A DNA stretch of 60,000 bases. Origin: Bolinopsis microptera (taxonomy: Eukaryota > Ctenophora > Tentaculata > Lobata > Bolinopsidae). The position numbers and the translations under genes were made by a program. Positions 1-16,777 of the stretch are shown here, piece after piece. Position 1 is the first letter of the stretch; each line of letters starts with the position of its first letter. The notes under the pieces were generated by a model. The model saw only the letters and a program-made list of their open reading frames with translations. It was not told where the DNA came from and ran no database searches. Where the stretch lies: positions 13,432,169-13,492,168 of the forward strand of contig NC_087072.1 in NCBI RefSeq assembly GCF_026151205.1, given 5' to 3'.

Positions 1-251
1 AAAAGTAGAATTTTCAGTCTAGTAAAGAGTAAATTGTAAACACAGTTTTTCGTTTTTCAATTTTTAATTTTTGACGATAATCTCTCACACAGAACTGAAA
101 GTTCTCGTTAGATTTATCAAATTAATTTTCTTATTTTTCTTACTTCTTCCTCTCTTTTCTCCTCCTCCTTTTTCTTTCTCTTGGTATATCTATATATAGA
201 GACCGCAGGTATAAATACTTATCGGTGAATCTCGGTAATTGCAATCTTTAA

Positions 252-3200
252 ATGTCAAGCTTACCTAAAGCGAAAGTTTGTGATAAATGTAACAAACGTA
301 TTCCAAAAACCGCGCCTCTGCTTACTTGCTCACTTTGCAACGACACCAAGCATCCTAAATGTATGAGACTCTCGAAATCTGATTCCCTGCACATAATATC
401 TTCAGGCTTTTCTTGGACCTGTTACGATTGTTTAGCCAGTGCCCTCCCTATCAATGCGTGCCATTCACCAGTCGAGAAGCCTGCATTCGGGCCTGTATTC
501 AAAGTTAAATGCAATTCCTGTGCAGGATGGTGCTATTCACCAAAAAACCTAAGATATTGTAACTGGTGTGGAAAAAGTATACATTCCAAGTGTATGAAAC
601 ACGAGTTAGGTTGTAAAACATGTTGTGAATCTATGATTCCTGGTTTCAACTACGAACCACACCATCTACTTGATGATTACAGCCACCTACATGACTTATT
701 TTTTAATCCATATGATAGAGAAAACATTGCAAATGATATAGGTAATCAACTTGATGATGAACAGGACAGGGAGTACTTTGATGAAATTTCAAATATACTG
801 GTAGAATGTAGATATAAGGAACAGAAGCACGTACAGAACTCAGGAGCAAACGAGCTGAAATTATTTTCACTGAATATTCGATCGCTGATCAAGAATATTG
901 AACACCTGCGAGAAAACATAGAAACATACTGCAAGTACGATGTCCTATGTCTGAACGAAACCAATCTCATTGAATCCAATTTGCCCAATGGCGTAACTGA
1001 TATTTTACTCGAGGGTTTCCATGAACCTCTACTTAAGGGCCCAAACAGAACTTCGGGTCGGGGTGGTGGTCTTGCAATTTATATCAATAAGCGAGTGTGT
1101 GAGTTTGAGAATATTGAACAATTTATTCCTAATCTCCGGGACGTAGATGAGATCACCAAATCGGCAGGTGAATTCATGTTGGTGAAAATTAACAACTGTA
1201 AAGGACTCAACAAAACCAAACTAATTGTTGACGTTTATAGGTCTCCATCACGTGACCCCGATAAGTTCATAGCTTTACTTGATTCCGTACTATTAAGCTT
1301 AGACCGTCACAACAGAAAACACATAATGTTTGCTGGAGATTTTAATTTAGACCTCATAAACCACAGCAACAATGTACATTGCCAAAATCTAGTGGACACC
1401 ATGTCGAAATACGGTTTTTTTCAGCTTGTTGCACGACCAACACGAGTTACAAGTCACAGCAGGACCTTAATTGATCATGTCTACAGCAACGATGTTCAGC
1501 ATACTCTCAGTTGCAATGTCCTGACAGTTGACATTTCAGACCATTTTGCCACCTTGACTACGATCTCTCTTGGTGATTTCTCTTACAGTCCTGCTAATGA
1601 TCGATCCAAAACCGAACGATCACAAAAGCGTGATACACGTGCATTCAACGCCGCTAATAACTTAAAATTTTACGAACTGATCGACGCTGAAAATTGGGAG
1701 CAAATAACATCAAACATGGATGCTAATGAGCAGTATGATAAGTTCAACGAAATTTACAACAAGCACTATAACACCGCGTATCCAATCAAATCTAAGCATG
1801 TCAGAAGGATGAATGAAAGGAAAAACCCCAAGCCTTTTATTCTGCCGTGGCTTGAAGACGCGTGTGCTCGAAAAAACTTGATGTATTTTGAATCCACAGT
1901 TTGCCCCACACAGAAAAATGTTGCTACGTACAAAAAATTGAAAAATTTTTGTGAAAAACATATCAATCTAGCAAGGGACAAATACCACAAAAAATACTTT
2001 GAAGAATATCAGTACAATTCCAAGAAACAGTGGGAGATGATAAATAAACTTCTAGGCAGGAAAGCTAAGCAAAATTCCAAATTCAAATTGAGGAGAGATG
2101 ATGGAAACTTGATAAATTCGAACCGCGATGTTGCTGAACATTTCAACGCGTACTTTGCTAATATAGCAACTAGAATCAAAGATCAGATCAGTGCGCGTAC
2201 CACTTTCGACCCTGGCGGGCATGCAAGATATTTAGACAGCCAGGTTGAGGAGAGCATGTTCATCTCGCCAACTGATCCTGTCGAAATCCAACGAACAATA
2301 TGTACCTTGAAAAATAAGGCCACACAGGATGTAAAAGTTGAGCCGCTCAAGATTGCCAAGGATTGTCCTAAGTTTTGTGGAATACTCTCAAATGTAGTAA
2401 ATTCTTCCTTCAATGAAGGCTGCTTTCCGACATCACTGAAAATTGCAAAGGTAGTTCCTATCCTTAAGGGAGGCTCAAAACTAGATGTGAAAAACTACAG
2501 ACCAATATCATTGCTCTGCACCTTTTCAAAAATCTATGAGAAACTCATGCACAGAAGAGTCCTTGACTTCCTGGAGCGACATAGCACTTTATTTGAAGGA
2601 CAATACGGTTTTCGGCCGGGTCGGTCGTGTGAACATGCGCTCCTTGATGCAACCAACACGATTAGACACAACCTCTCCAAAAAAGAGGTCTCTCTACTCC
2701 TCCTACTTGATTTTAGCAAAGCGTTTGATGTAATTTCCCACGATATTCTCTTAGACAAACTGTATCATTATGGCATAAGAGGACTAGCACACCAATGGTT
2801 CAAGTCTTATCTAAGTTCCAGGAGTCAGTATGTTTCAATAGGGGGCACAAATTCTTCCTCACAGTCCATGAGACACGGAGTGCCGCAAGGCAGTATTTTA
2901 GGACCTTTACTTTTCATAATATATATCAATGACATGCCAAAAATCAAATCGTACGCTAAATTTGTTTTATATGCTGACGACGCAAACATAATTATCTCAG
3001 GTAAAAATCATCAAGAAATACTACAAAAGATGACCGAATTTTCACCTTTATTGATAAACTGGGTAGATCAAAATGGTCTTTCGTTAAACCTTAAGAAAAC
3101 GTGCTACATGCTCCTCTCACCCAACAGAACCTCAACACCTGACGTAAATATTCAAATTGCAGGCACCACTATTGAGCGAAAAACTGAGGCCCGATTTCTT

Positions 3201-3914
3201 GGCGTAATTGTTGACGAAAAATTGACCTGGACCAGTCACATTACTGCTCTTAAAGCGAAAATGATGCGGTATATTGGTATTATGTACAAAATAAAAAGTC
3301 GGCTGCCGATTAAAGTTAGACTCCAGATATACCAAAGCTTTGTACAGTCTCATATAAACTATTGTTCATTGATATGGGGTTTTGCTGCAAAAAGCCATAT
3401 AGATGCTTTATTCAGCAAACAGAAGCAAGGAATAAGGGCTATTATGCCTGGCTTCGTAAACTACTACTTTAAGGAAGGTGCCTTACCACAACACACAAAG
3501 CCATTTTTCAGTGAACATGAAATTCTCACTGTGCATGGTCTTATCGTTTACAACTCAATTATCTTGATGCATAAAGTTAAAAACATGCCACAATTAGTCC
3601 CCAAAAACATCTCTCAAGCTTTTCCCGCCGACATACCCACAAAACTTTCTGATCACACGTCAGCCTGCTCCTGGCTCCAGTTATACGGGAAAAGACACTT
3701 TCAAAACAGTATTTTCTACAAGGGACCACTGCTCTCTGTCTTCGCAGACAAAGCAGACGTTACTACACTTCCGACATTATTTTCGATAAATCTGTTCAAG
3801 AGTAGTGCCAAGAAAATGCTACTTAATCTTCAAAGTGATGGTGATGTTAACGAGTGGCAACCATTCCTACTGCACAATGTTCCTGGCCTAAGACAGTCTA
3901 GACGTGAAATTTAA
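252..3914 (+). CDS. Non-LTR retrotransposon polyprotein, PHD finger + endonuclease + reverse transcriptase, intact
   Basis: A single uninterrupted 1,220-residue frame. Residues 10-60 form a C4HC3 PHD-type finger (C10, C13, C26, C29, H34, C37, C57, C60), followed by a second Cys/His cluster at 87-125. Residues ~203-440 are an APE-type endonuclease (N208, E236, GDFN at 362-365, DH at 408-409, SDH at 429-431). The reverse transcriptase follows with NYRPISLL, GFRPGRSCEHAL, LLDFSKAFD, GVPQGSILGPLLF and the catalytic YADD at ~907-910. There is no RNase H domain. Architecture resembles the CR1/Jockey group, but with the PHD finger fused to the pol frame instead of sitting in a separate ORF1; clade is not certain. 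No stop or frameshift suggests recent activity. It lies in sense orientation upstream of the KAT2 exons, probably inside a KAT2 intron. The pyrimidine-rich 5' flank (1-251) is likely its 5' UTR. Confidence 0.93.
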   Translation: MSSLPKAKVCDKCNKRIPKTAPLLTCSLCNDTKHPKCMRLSKSDSLHIISSGFSWTCYDCLASALPINACHSPVEKPAFGPVFKVKCNSCAGWCYSPKNLRYCNWCGKSIHSKCMKHELGCKTCCESMIPGFNYEPHHLLDDYSHLHDLFFNPYDRENIANDIGNQLDDEQDREYFDEISNILVECRYKEQKHVQNSGANELKLFSLNIRSLIKNIEHLRENIETYCKYDVLCLNETNLIESNLPNGVTDILLEGFHEPLLKGPNRTSGRGGGLAIYINKRVCEFENIEQFIPNLRDVDEITKSAGEFMLVKINNCKGLNKTKLIVDVYRSPSRDPDKFIALLDSVLLSLDRHNRKHIMFAGDFNLDLINHSNNVHCQNLVDTMSKYGFFQLVARPTRVTSHSRTLIDHVYSNDVQHTLSCNVLTVDISDHFATLTTISLGDFSYSPANDRSKTERSQKRDTRAFNAANNLKFYELIDAENWEQITSNMDANEQYDKFNEIYNKHYNTAYPIKSKHVRRMNERKNPKPFILPWLEDACARKNLMYFESTVCPTQKNVATYKKLKNFCEKHINLARDKYHKKYFEEYQYNSKKQWEMINKLLGRKAKQNSKFKLRRDDGNLINSNRDVAEHFNAYFANIATRIKDQISARTTFDPGGHARYLDSQVEESMFISPTDPVEIQRTICTLKNKATQDVKVEPLKIAKDCPKFCGILSNVVNSSFNEGCFPTSLKIAKVVPILKGGSKLDVKNYRPISLLCTFSKIYEKLMHRRVLDFLERHSTLFEGQYGFRPGRSCEHALLDATNTIRHNLSKKEVSLLLLLDFSKAFDVISHDILLDKLYHYGIRGLAHQWFKSYLSSRSQYVSIGGTNSSSQSMRHGVPQGSILGPLLFIIYINDMPKIKSYAKFVLYADDANIIISGKNHQEILQKMTEFSPLLINWVDQNGLSLNLKKTCYMLLSPNRTSTPDVNIQIAGTTIERKTEARFLGVIVDEKLTWTSHITALKAKMMRYIGIMYKIKSRLPIKVRLQIYQSFVQSHINYCSLIWGFAAKSHIDALFSKQKQGIRAIMPGFVNYYFKEGALPQHTKPFFSEHEILTVHGLIVYNSIILMHKVKNMPQLVPKNISQAFPADIPTKLSDHTSACSWLQLYGKRHFQNSIFYKGPLLSVFADKADVTTLPTLFSINLFKSSAKKMLLNLQSDGDVNEWQPFLLHNVPGLRQSRREI

Positions 3915-4546
3915 ACTTTTAACATTTAACCTGAATCGAATTTCAACTGAAACGAATATAATCTAAGTTTAAATTAAGTCTATTGTCTAATTAATGGCTT
4001 GCAACAGGGAGCAGTATGAAAATCACACAACCCAGCACATAGAAACTACACTAAATGACACAAATTTAAATGACAACTCGCAATTACTGACTACCAATAT
4101 AATAACCGCTCGCATAACTACCCCCACTTAGCGTAGATAAGCAAGCATTTCACTGCCGCTAAATTCTTTTTCCATACATTAATCTCAATCGCGCACTCAT
4201 AATTACTGTAAGCGCTGAGTTACCGGCCAAAATCATTAATCACTGATGGTAAAATTTTGCACAAAATTTTAAAAACAATAGTCCAAGCTGTTCAGTGCAA
4301 TTCTAAACTTCTTAACCTATAGGTTATGGATGTGTAATATCATGTGTAGCGTGAAGCGTTGTGTTTTTTAAATCTGTAGTTCATAGTACTTCATGATCAC
4401 AGTGTACTTTTTGATAAACCGTGTGCAGTGCCCTTTCCAGAGGGTTTTTTTTAAAAGAATTCTTTAACGTTACTATTTTCTATCTATTACTGTTTGTATT
4501 ATAATTTTGAGTAAACATTAATCGAGTAAACCGCTCGATTCCCAAT
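3915..4546. other. LINE 3' flank and unique intron sequence
   Basis: This stretch holds the presumed 3' UTR of the LINE and the sequence leading into the exon array. It is AT-rich, has no open frame of note, and I could not recognise a KAT2 exon in it or fix the 3' end of the LINE. Confidence 0.4.
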
Positions 4547-7365
4547 CAACATTACTCTTTCACTTTCTCTTTCTCTTTCTCACTGCCTACCCCTGCTAAC
4601 TGCAGTGACAGGAACCCTGAATCAGACCAAGCTGCTTACAAAACTATTTATCTGAGGTTTAAACTTTAACAACATTACTCTTTCTCTTTCACTTTCTCTT
4701 TCTCACTGCCTACCCCTGCTAACTACAGTGACAGGAACCCTGAATCAGACCAAGCTGCTTACAAAACTATTTATCTGAGGTTTAAACTTTAACAACATTA
4801 CTCTTTCTCTTTCACTTTCTCTTTCTCACTGCCTACCCCTGCTAACTACAGTGACAGGAACCCTGAATCAGACCAAGCTGCTTACAAAACTATTTATCTG
4901 AGGTTTAAACTTTAACAACATTACTCTTTCACTTTCTCTTTCTCTTTCTCACTGCCTACCCCTGCTAACTGCAGTGACAGGAACCCTGAATCAGACCAAG
5001 CTGCTTACAAAACTATTTATCTGAGGTTTAAACTTTAACAACATTACTCTTTCACTTTCTCTTTCACTTTCTCTTTCTCACTGTCTACCCCTGCTAACTA
5101 CAGTGACAGGAACCCTGAATCAGACCAAGCTGCTTACAAAACTATTTATCTGAGGTTTAAACTTTAACAACATTACTCTTTCTCTTTCACTTTCTCTTTC
5201 TCACTGCCTACCCCTGCTAACTGCAGTGACAGGAACCCTGAATCAGACCAAGCTGCTTACAAAACTATTTATCTGAGGTTTAAACTTTAACAACATTACT
5301 CTTTCTCTTTCACTTTCTCTTTCTCACTGCCTACCCCTGCTAACTACAGTGACAGGAACCCTGAATCAGACCAAGCTGCTTACAAAACTATTTATCTGAG
5401 GTTTAAACTTTAACAACATTACTCTTTCACTTTCTCTTTCTCTTTCTCACTGCCTACCCCTGCTAACTGCAGTGACAGGAACCCTGAATCAGACCAAGCT
5501 GCTTACAAAACTATTTATCTGAGGTTTAAACTTTAACAACATTACTCTTTCACTTTCTCTTTCACTTTCTCTTTCTCACTGCCTACCCCTGCTAACTACA
5601 GTGACAGGAACCCTGAATCAGACCAAGCTGCTTACAAAACTATTTATCTGAGGTTTAAACTTTAACAACATTACTCTTTCACTTTCTCTTTCTCTTTCTC
5701 ACTGCCTACCCCTGCTAACTGCAGTGACAGGAACCCTGAATCAGACCAAGCTGCTTACAAAACTATTTATCTGAGGTTTAAACTTTAACAACATTACTCT
5801 TTCACTTTCTCTTTCTCTTTCTCACTGCCTACCCCTGCTAACTGCAGTGACAGGAACCCTGAATCAGACCAAGCTGCTTACAAAACTATTTATCTGAGGT
5901 TTAAACTTTAACAACATTACTCTTTCACTTTCTCTTTCACTTTCTCTTTCTCACTGCCTACCCCTGCTAACTACAGTGACAGGAACCCTGAATCAGACCA
6001 AGCTGCTTACAAAACTATTTATCTGAGGTTTAAACTTTAACAACATTACTCTTTCACTTTCTCTTTCTCTTTCTCACTGCCTACCCCTGCTAACTGCAGT
6101 GACAGGAACCCTGAATCAGACCAAGCTGCTTACAAAACTATTTATCTGAGGTTTAAACTTTAACAACATTACTCTTTCACTTTCTCTTTCACTTTCTCTT
6201 TCTCACTGTCTACCCCTGCTAACTACAGTGACAGGAACCCTGAATCAGACCAAGCTGCTTACAAAACTATTTATCTGAGGTTTAAACTTTAACAACATTA
6301 CTCTTTCTCTTTCACTTTCTCTTTCTCACTGCCTACCCCTGCTAACTGCAGTGACAGGAACCCTGAATCAGACCAAGCTGCTTACAAAACTATTTATCTG
6401 AGGTTTAAACTTTAACAACATTACTCTTTCTCTTTCACTTTCTCTTTCTCACTGCCTACCCCTGCTAACTACAGTGACAGGAACCCTGAATCAGACCAAG
6501 CTGCTTACAAAACTATTTATCTGAGGTTTAAACTTTAACAACATTACTCTTTCACTTTCTCTTTCTCTTTCTCACTGCCTACCCCTGCTAACTGCAGTGA
6601 CAGGAACCCTGAATCAGACCAAGCTGCTTACAAAACTATTTATCTGAGGTTTAAACTTTAACAACATTACTCTTTCACTTTCTCTTTCACTTTCTCTTTC
6701 TCACTGCCTACCCCTGCTAACTACAGTGACAGGAACCCTGAATCAGACCAAGCTGCTTACAAAACTATTTATCTGAGGTTTAAACTTTAACAACATTACT
6801 CTTTCACTTTCTCTTTCTCTTTCTCACTGCCTACCCCTGCTAACTGCAGTGACAGGAACCCTGAATCAGACCAAGCTGCTTACAAAACTATTTATCTGAG
6901 GTTTAAACTTTAACAACATTACTCTTTCACTTTCTCTTTCTCTTTCTCACTGCCTACCCCTGCTAACTGCAGTGACAGGAACCCTGAATCAGACCAAGCT
7001 GCTTACAAAACTATTTATCTGAGGTTTAAACTTTAACAACATTACTCTTTCACTTTCTCTTTCACTTTCTCTTTCTCACTGCCTACCCCTGCTAACTACA
7101 GTGACAGGAACCCTGAATCAGACCAAGCTGCTTAAAAAACTATTTATCTGAGGTTTAAACTTTAACAACATTACTCTTTCACTTTCTCTTTCACTTTCTC
7201 TTTCTCACTGCCTACCCCTGCTAACTACAGTGACAGGAACCCTGAATCAGACCAAGCTGCTTAAAAAACTATTTATCTGAGGTTTAAACTTTAACAACAT
7301 CAGTCTTTCACTTTCACTTTCTCTTTCACTTTCTCTTTCTCACTGCCTACCTTTGCTAACTACAG

Positions 7366-12023
<4,658 letters not shown>

Positions 12024-12480
12024 CTGAGTGATTATTATCATAAAGTTTTTCTTCAGTTATGAGAGTGCACATTTTAGAAATTTTTATTTTAAAGTTCAAT
12101 TTTGTTTAAAAAGCTTATTTTTCAATCACGTGATCGTGGTATTTATTGTCAGACAGTGAAAATCAATTCTTATATCCTGCTTTTTTCTTTCGTCTGTTTT
12201 TCATTGGTTACTGCAGTAATACATATCTGATTCAAGTAAAACATATCCAAAAGTTACGGCAGCACTTTTATATGATATGTATACTGTTTATATTGGAATA
12301 AGGATGGTTGTTTACTAATTGTAATTAGTTAATATGATTAAAGAAAGCTCCAATTAATAAATAATCCGATAACCTAGGTTTTATGGTGGTAGTAGGTTGG
12401 AGCCGACTGGAATGTGCCGGCTGGTATCACAATGGCGCGGGATTGTAGTTCCTCTCTCCCGACATTACACTCTTCGCAAC
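12024..12480 (+). other. KAT2 3' UTR and intergenic spacer
   Basis: AT-rich sequence after the KAT2 stop. AATAAA at 12356-12361 is a candidate poly(A) signal about 330 nt downstream of the stop. Nothing else recognised. Confidence 0.5.
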
Positions 12481-12490
12481 AACCAATCAG
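12481..12490 (+). promoter_or_regulatory. CCAAT box upstream of COQ10
   Basis: AACCAATCAG matches the NF-Y consensus and lies about 135 bp before the COQ10 start codon, in a locally GC-richer stretch. This is a sequence match only. Confidence 0.5.
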
Positions 12491-12623
12491 CGAGATGCGC
12501 GTCTACTCTCACTAGATTTACACCACTTCTGGGGTAGGTGCACTTACTGTTCTATTTTGCACGAATACGTCTGATCAAATTGGATATCGCAAATTGAGAT
12601 TAATATTTAATCTATAGCTTGTG

Positions 12624-15600
12624 ATGATGAGTGAATGTGTGTTGTTCAGGCAGCAGACATCAGCATCTCAACAATGTAGGACAGCATACAATCCTTTTAA
12701 TCATTACGGAGAGAGTGAGGACATTCCACATGACCATGAAACTGATGAGGCTGATAAACCGTAAGTTCAACTCTGAATACTCAGCTCTAATCTGAACACT
12801 CTAATCTGAATACTCTAATCTGAATACTCTAATCTGAATACTCTATTCTGAACACTCTAATCTGAATACTCTATTCTGAACACTCTAATCTGAACACTCT
12901 AATCTGAATACTCTAATCTGAATACTCTAATCTGAACACTCTAATCTGAACACTCTAATCTGAATACTCTAATCTGAACACTCTAATCTGAACACTCTAA
13001 TCTGAATACTCTAATCTGAACACTCTAATCTGAACACTCTAATCTGAATACTCTATTCTGAACACTGTCTCTTGAACACTGATACGTCATGTTTGCCAGA
13101 TATTTTAGTGAGATAAATGACACCTTGTAATGTATAGACTCTAGAAGTGTGCTGAGAACACTAGAACAGCAACTACTACATTAATATAGTAGTAGCAGCA
13201 GTGTACTAGCGTATATAACATTCCTGAACTTATGCCTATTCTATATGGTTCTGTATTGTAAAAGGTTATGATATCAACGTTTTCTGTACAAACTTTGTAA
13301 ATTTTTATACATTGTGTAGAGCGTTTGGTACATGTACATTTATTGTACAACATACAAATTAATGTGATTATTATTTTGTTTTCTAACCACCGTTTATTTG
13401 CAGTAAAGGAAAGCAAAAGCGGCAGGACAAGCGCCGTAAACTGCAACAAAGTGGCCACAGCACCCACAACCACTCTGATGATTTAGACGGGGACTCAGTA
13501 ACTGACAGTGTGTTGTTTCACGACTTCAGAATAGTTGGGTGGTCTCCTGAGGAGATCTACTCTGTTGTTATGAATGTAGCGGAGTATAAGGAGTTCATTC
13601 CTTACTGCATTAAAAGTCCTGTAGTGTCGCAACATTCTACTAAGAGACATGATTACATGGAGGCTGAATTGGAGGTTACATTTTGTCGAGTTACTCGTTT
13701 TTAATTGCTTTATGAGACTAACTATGGGTATCAGACTATCCAAACAAATTGTTGAAAGGGTCTACTTAAAATGGAGATTGGAAGGCGCACACAAATTATT
13801 CTTGGTTTTAATGCGCACACGTATGTTTTTAAAACGCGCGCGCGCGTGCGCGCGATTCGATCCAAATTCTTTAGAATAATATCCACAAAGTTTTTAACTA
13901 TTAGTTCGATTTTCTATTTTTGACTTTATATTGAAATTGGCTTCCATATTTAGATATTTACCAGGCTTAGCGTCCATAAACACATTCAAGACATGGCGGA
14001 ATGACAGGCTGAGCGCCGCCCATTAACTTCCACATTACATGTTGACTAAGCTTACCGAAGCAATGATAAATAAACAATTCCTTTAGGTTGGTTTTAAATA
14101 TTATCAATTGAGCTACACTTCTAAAGTTGATGGATCCACTACCTTGGATGGGAAAAAGATAGTAACGGTATGTAAATATTACCTGAATTAAATGTATTCA
14201 CAATCCATTCATCCCTTATTTACGAACCCAATAAACTGAATTTTCTTGTATCTCCATGTATCTAATGTGGGGGTCACGAAATCCTCTCCGAACCTCCACG
14301 TGGTGTGGCCTGGTTGGCACTAACGGGTGGTGTGCTCTCTTGTTGAGTACTAAGGTTGGGACTTGCCAACTCAAAGTTCCCATGGGAACCAGGAAGTCAA
14401 CAATAACAGCTACCAAGCACCAGGAAATTTCTCTTTCGGATATCAGGTTACAAGATAGTACACACACAAATGACGATACGTTAGACACAGATACCTAGCT
14501 CTAAGAGCTATTAAATCACCAGGAAATTCTCTTTCAGCTTTCAGGTCCCATCGAAGTCACCCACCACAGAGCTAGGGATTCCAATTCGCTCATCCTGACT
14601 ACAAGGACACACTGATAATGAGTAGTCTTGGCACTTCCTCCCTCCAGTAACCACTTTTCAGGTCTTTTCAGTTAAGACAGCTAATGCGTAAGGGCTGACA
14701 CACGCTAGACACAGGCTCGTGATAAGACAAAATTAGGGATTTCAACTCTGACTACGAGAACACACTGATAACGAGAATTCCTGGAACTTCTTCCTCCAGT
14801 AACCACTTTTCAGGGGACCGGGTTAGCTTTGCCACACTCTTTATTGAAGTGTGACTGGACGCTCTACAATCATCTAGTAGCAGCAGAGTTTGACTGACAT
14901 CCTTACTGGTTCTATTCAGTTTCTACAGCGGAAGTTCTCAACACTCGAATCAGTTCATCTCGGACATCCTGCAGAGATGCTTTATCACAGCCTGCCCCAT
15001 TACACGGGGAACCCTTAGATCTACAGTACCCTGGTGGACAGCTTAGCTCTTTAAGCATAGTGGACCTCTTTATTTCTGAGACGCAAAGCTAACCGGACCA
15101 GAAATAAACATCAATGCAATGCTTAGGGGATGCAAATAGGACATACAACGTTTAACGATTTACTCGAACTTTTGATTCATTTTTAAGCTCGACGTTACAT
15201 GGTATCAATTCAGGACAGATATTCCTTCTTCAGGTTCATTGAGGAAATCGTACCCGCTATTTGCGTTATACATGGCAAGTTTCTGGACTAATGATAACTT
15301 AGGATCTCAATCAATCATAAATTCCTCTCAGATTCCCAGGCTGCATTTAAAGCCCTTAACAGCACCACTTTTAACTCCAGGTTCGTTCTGAACATCTCAG
15401 ACCAACTCAACTCGCTAGGTTTTCGCATCGAGTAGAACTTTGTTCCAGGACATGAAGGAGTATACGGTAAAGAACTATAATCAACACACAAATAAAAGAT
15501 TACCTCTTCAATCTCCATATCAAGAAGTATAAACAGGTGGCACTCAGTGATAAAGGAAAAACCCCACTAACATTTTTCCTCAACAAAAACAGGTACAAGA

Positions 15601-16759
15601 AAATTAACATCACAGGTACTCACATCAGATGGCTAACATGGCTACTATCAGGACACAGCCCACTAGCATACTTCCAGACGGTAGCAAACAACTCCAATTT
15701 CGAAACACAAGACTGTGAACACTGCCCAGGGGAAGTAGAAACATCACAACACTTCCTATGTGAATGCATCCAGCTGATGACAACTAGAATGAGGATATTT
15801 GGTAAACCCATCCTAACAATTGAGGAACTCATCAATAGTAAACTCGGCCACATTATCAAATTCGTGGAACAGTCAACAAGGTTTGACAGAGACGATCTAT
15901 TTGGATAAGCATCTAGGACATACACCAAGGTTCATAAACAATCATACACTAGACCCACACAGGACCATCCCAGATAGTGACACATATTCAGGTGTGGACC
16001 ATGCTCGGAAGTCCCTCGCCTGCCCGCCAAAGAAGAACATCTGAAGTGGGTTTGCTCTGAGCAAGGTAGTAACAGCTTCGAGACTCCAGAGGTCTGTTGC
16101 GTTGATATCTATTATTCTATGTTTTTGTATATACTTAGGGAGTCCTGGAGTGTGGCTAGCAGGAGTCACACTCTGTGGGCACGGCGAGAAGGCCTCCCTC
16201 TTCACTAGGAGGCCAGAAACCGTTGACCAAAACAGAGAGAGAGAGAGAGAGTATCTAATGTGGTCACTAATGTCACTGCTTTTAAATTTTCAGGCGGTGT
16301 GCGAAAACAAGAAGCTGTTTGACCATCTTAACATGGAATGGGTAATCGCTCCCGGACCTAAGGAACACACCTCTACCATGGACTTCAATGTCTCGTTCGC
16401 GTGAGTTTTATTTGTCTTCTTTTATGGGGATTTTTCTACAGGTTTTAGAAGGTTTTGAGAATGATATATCGATATACCGTGAATATAACCGTTTATGCGA
16501 ATAGTGTAGCTAAAAATGAACGGTAATCAAAACCGGCTAATATTATCTTAGAATTAACATCACCCGCTCAGTATAAAATTACCTCAGGTTTTCCAATGTA
16601 GTTTACAACACGGTTGCCAGTATGTTCAAATCTTCAGTCGTCGATCAAATGATCCCGGCTTTTGAGAGCCGACTACGTGAAGTGTACGGTGAGCCCACCA
16701 TCCTCTCATCCTTATCAGCAGCTGCTGGAAAAGTTCACCGGCGCAAAAAAAGACGGTAG
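12624..16759 (+). CDS. COQ10: Coenzyme Q-binding protein COQ10 (START/polyketide-cyclase fold), five exons
   Basis: Binds ubiquinone in mitochondria and is needed for efficient respiratory function. Exons 12624-12760, 13404-13674, 14087-14167, 16294-16400 and 16588-16759 total 768 nt, exactly 255 codons plus TAG, with all phases agreeing. Family landmarks: FRIVGWSPEEIYSVVMNVAE, YKEFIPYCIKS, AELE joined to VGFKYYQLSYTSKV, KLFDHLNMEWVIAPGP, STMDFNVSF, and the C-terminal helix MFKSSVVDQMIPAFESRL. The START domain begins only at about residue 85. The N-terminal extension is acidic/His-rich, then Lys/Arg-rich (KGKQKRQDKRRK), and does not look like a standard mitochondrial presequence. Length is near that of human COQ10B (238 aa). 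The donor after exon 2 (GTTACA) is weak but the protein join supports it. ATG codons at 12624 and 12627 are both possible. Confidence 0.9.
12776..13080 (+). repeat. 14-bp minisatellite in COQ10 intron 1
   Basis: About 21 copies of CTCTAATCTGAAYA, with CTATT and AATAC variants, starting shortly after the donor of exon 1. Confidence 0.9.
13834..13854. repeat. Alternating CG/TG tract
   Basis: About 21 bases of alternating pyrimidine-purine (CGCGCG...TGCGCGCG) in COQ10 intron 2, the type of sequence that can adopt Z-DNA. Confidence 0.7.
14271..16250 (+). mobile_element. Decayed non-LTR retrotransposon with RNase H, flanked by a 13-bp target duplication
   Basis: GTATCTAATGTGG occurs at 14258-14270 and again at 16251-16263, bracketing the insertion. 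The 3' end is a (GA)n tail. Inside, around 15330-15470, a broken frame reads SDSQAAFKALN then FVPGHEGVYG, the signature of a LINE RNase H domain, with an in-frame TAG between. 15537-15908 is an open C-terminal segment (GHSPLAYFQTVANN, CEHCPGEVETSQHFLCEC), a zinc-knuckle-like motif found after RNase H in such elements. The endonuclease and most of the reverse transcriptase are absent, so it is truncated or deleted. It lies in sense orientation in COQ10 intron 3. Confidence 0.82.
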
Positions 16760-16777
16760 AATAGTCAGTGTTAATGA

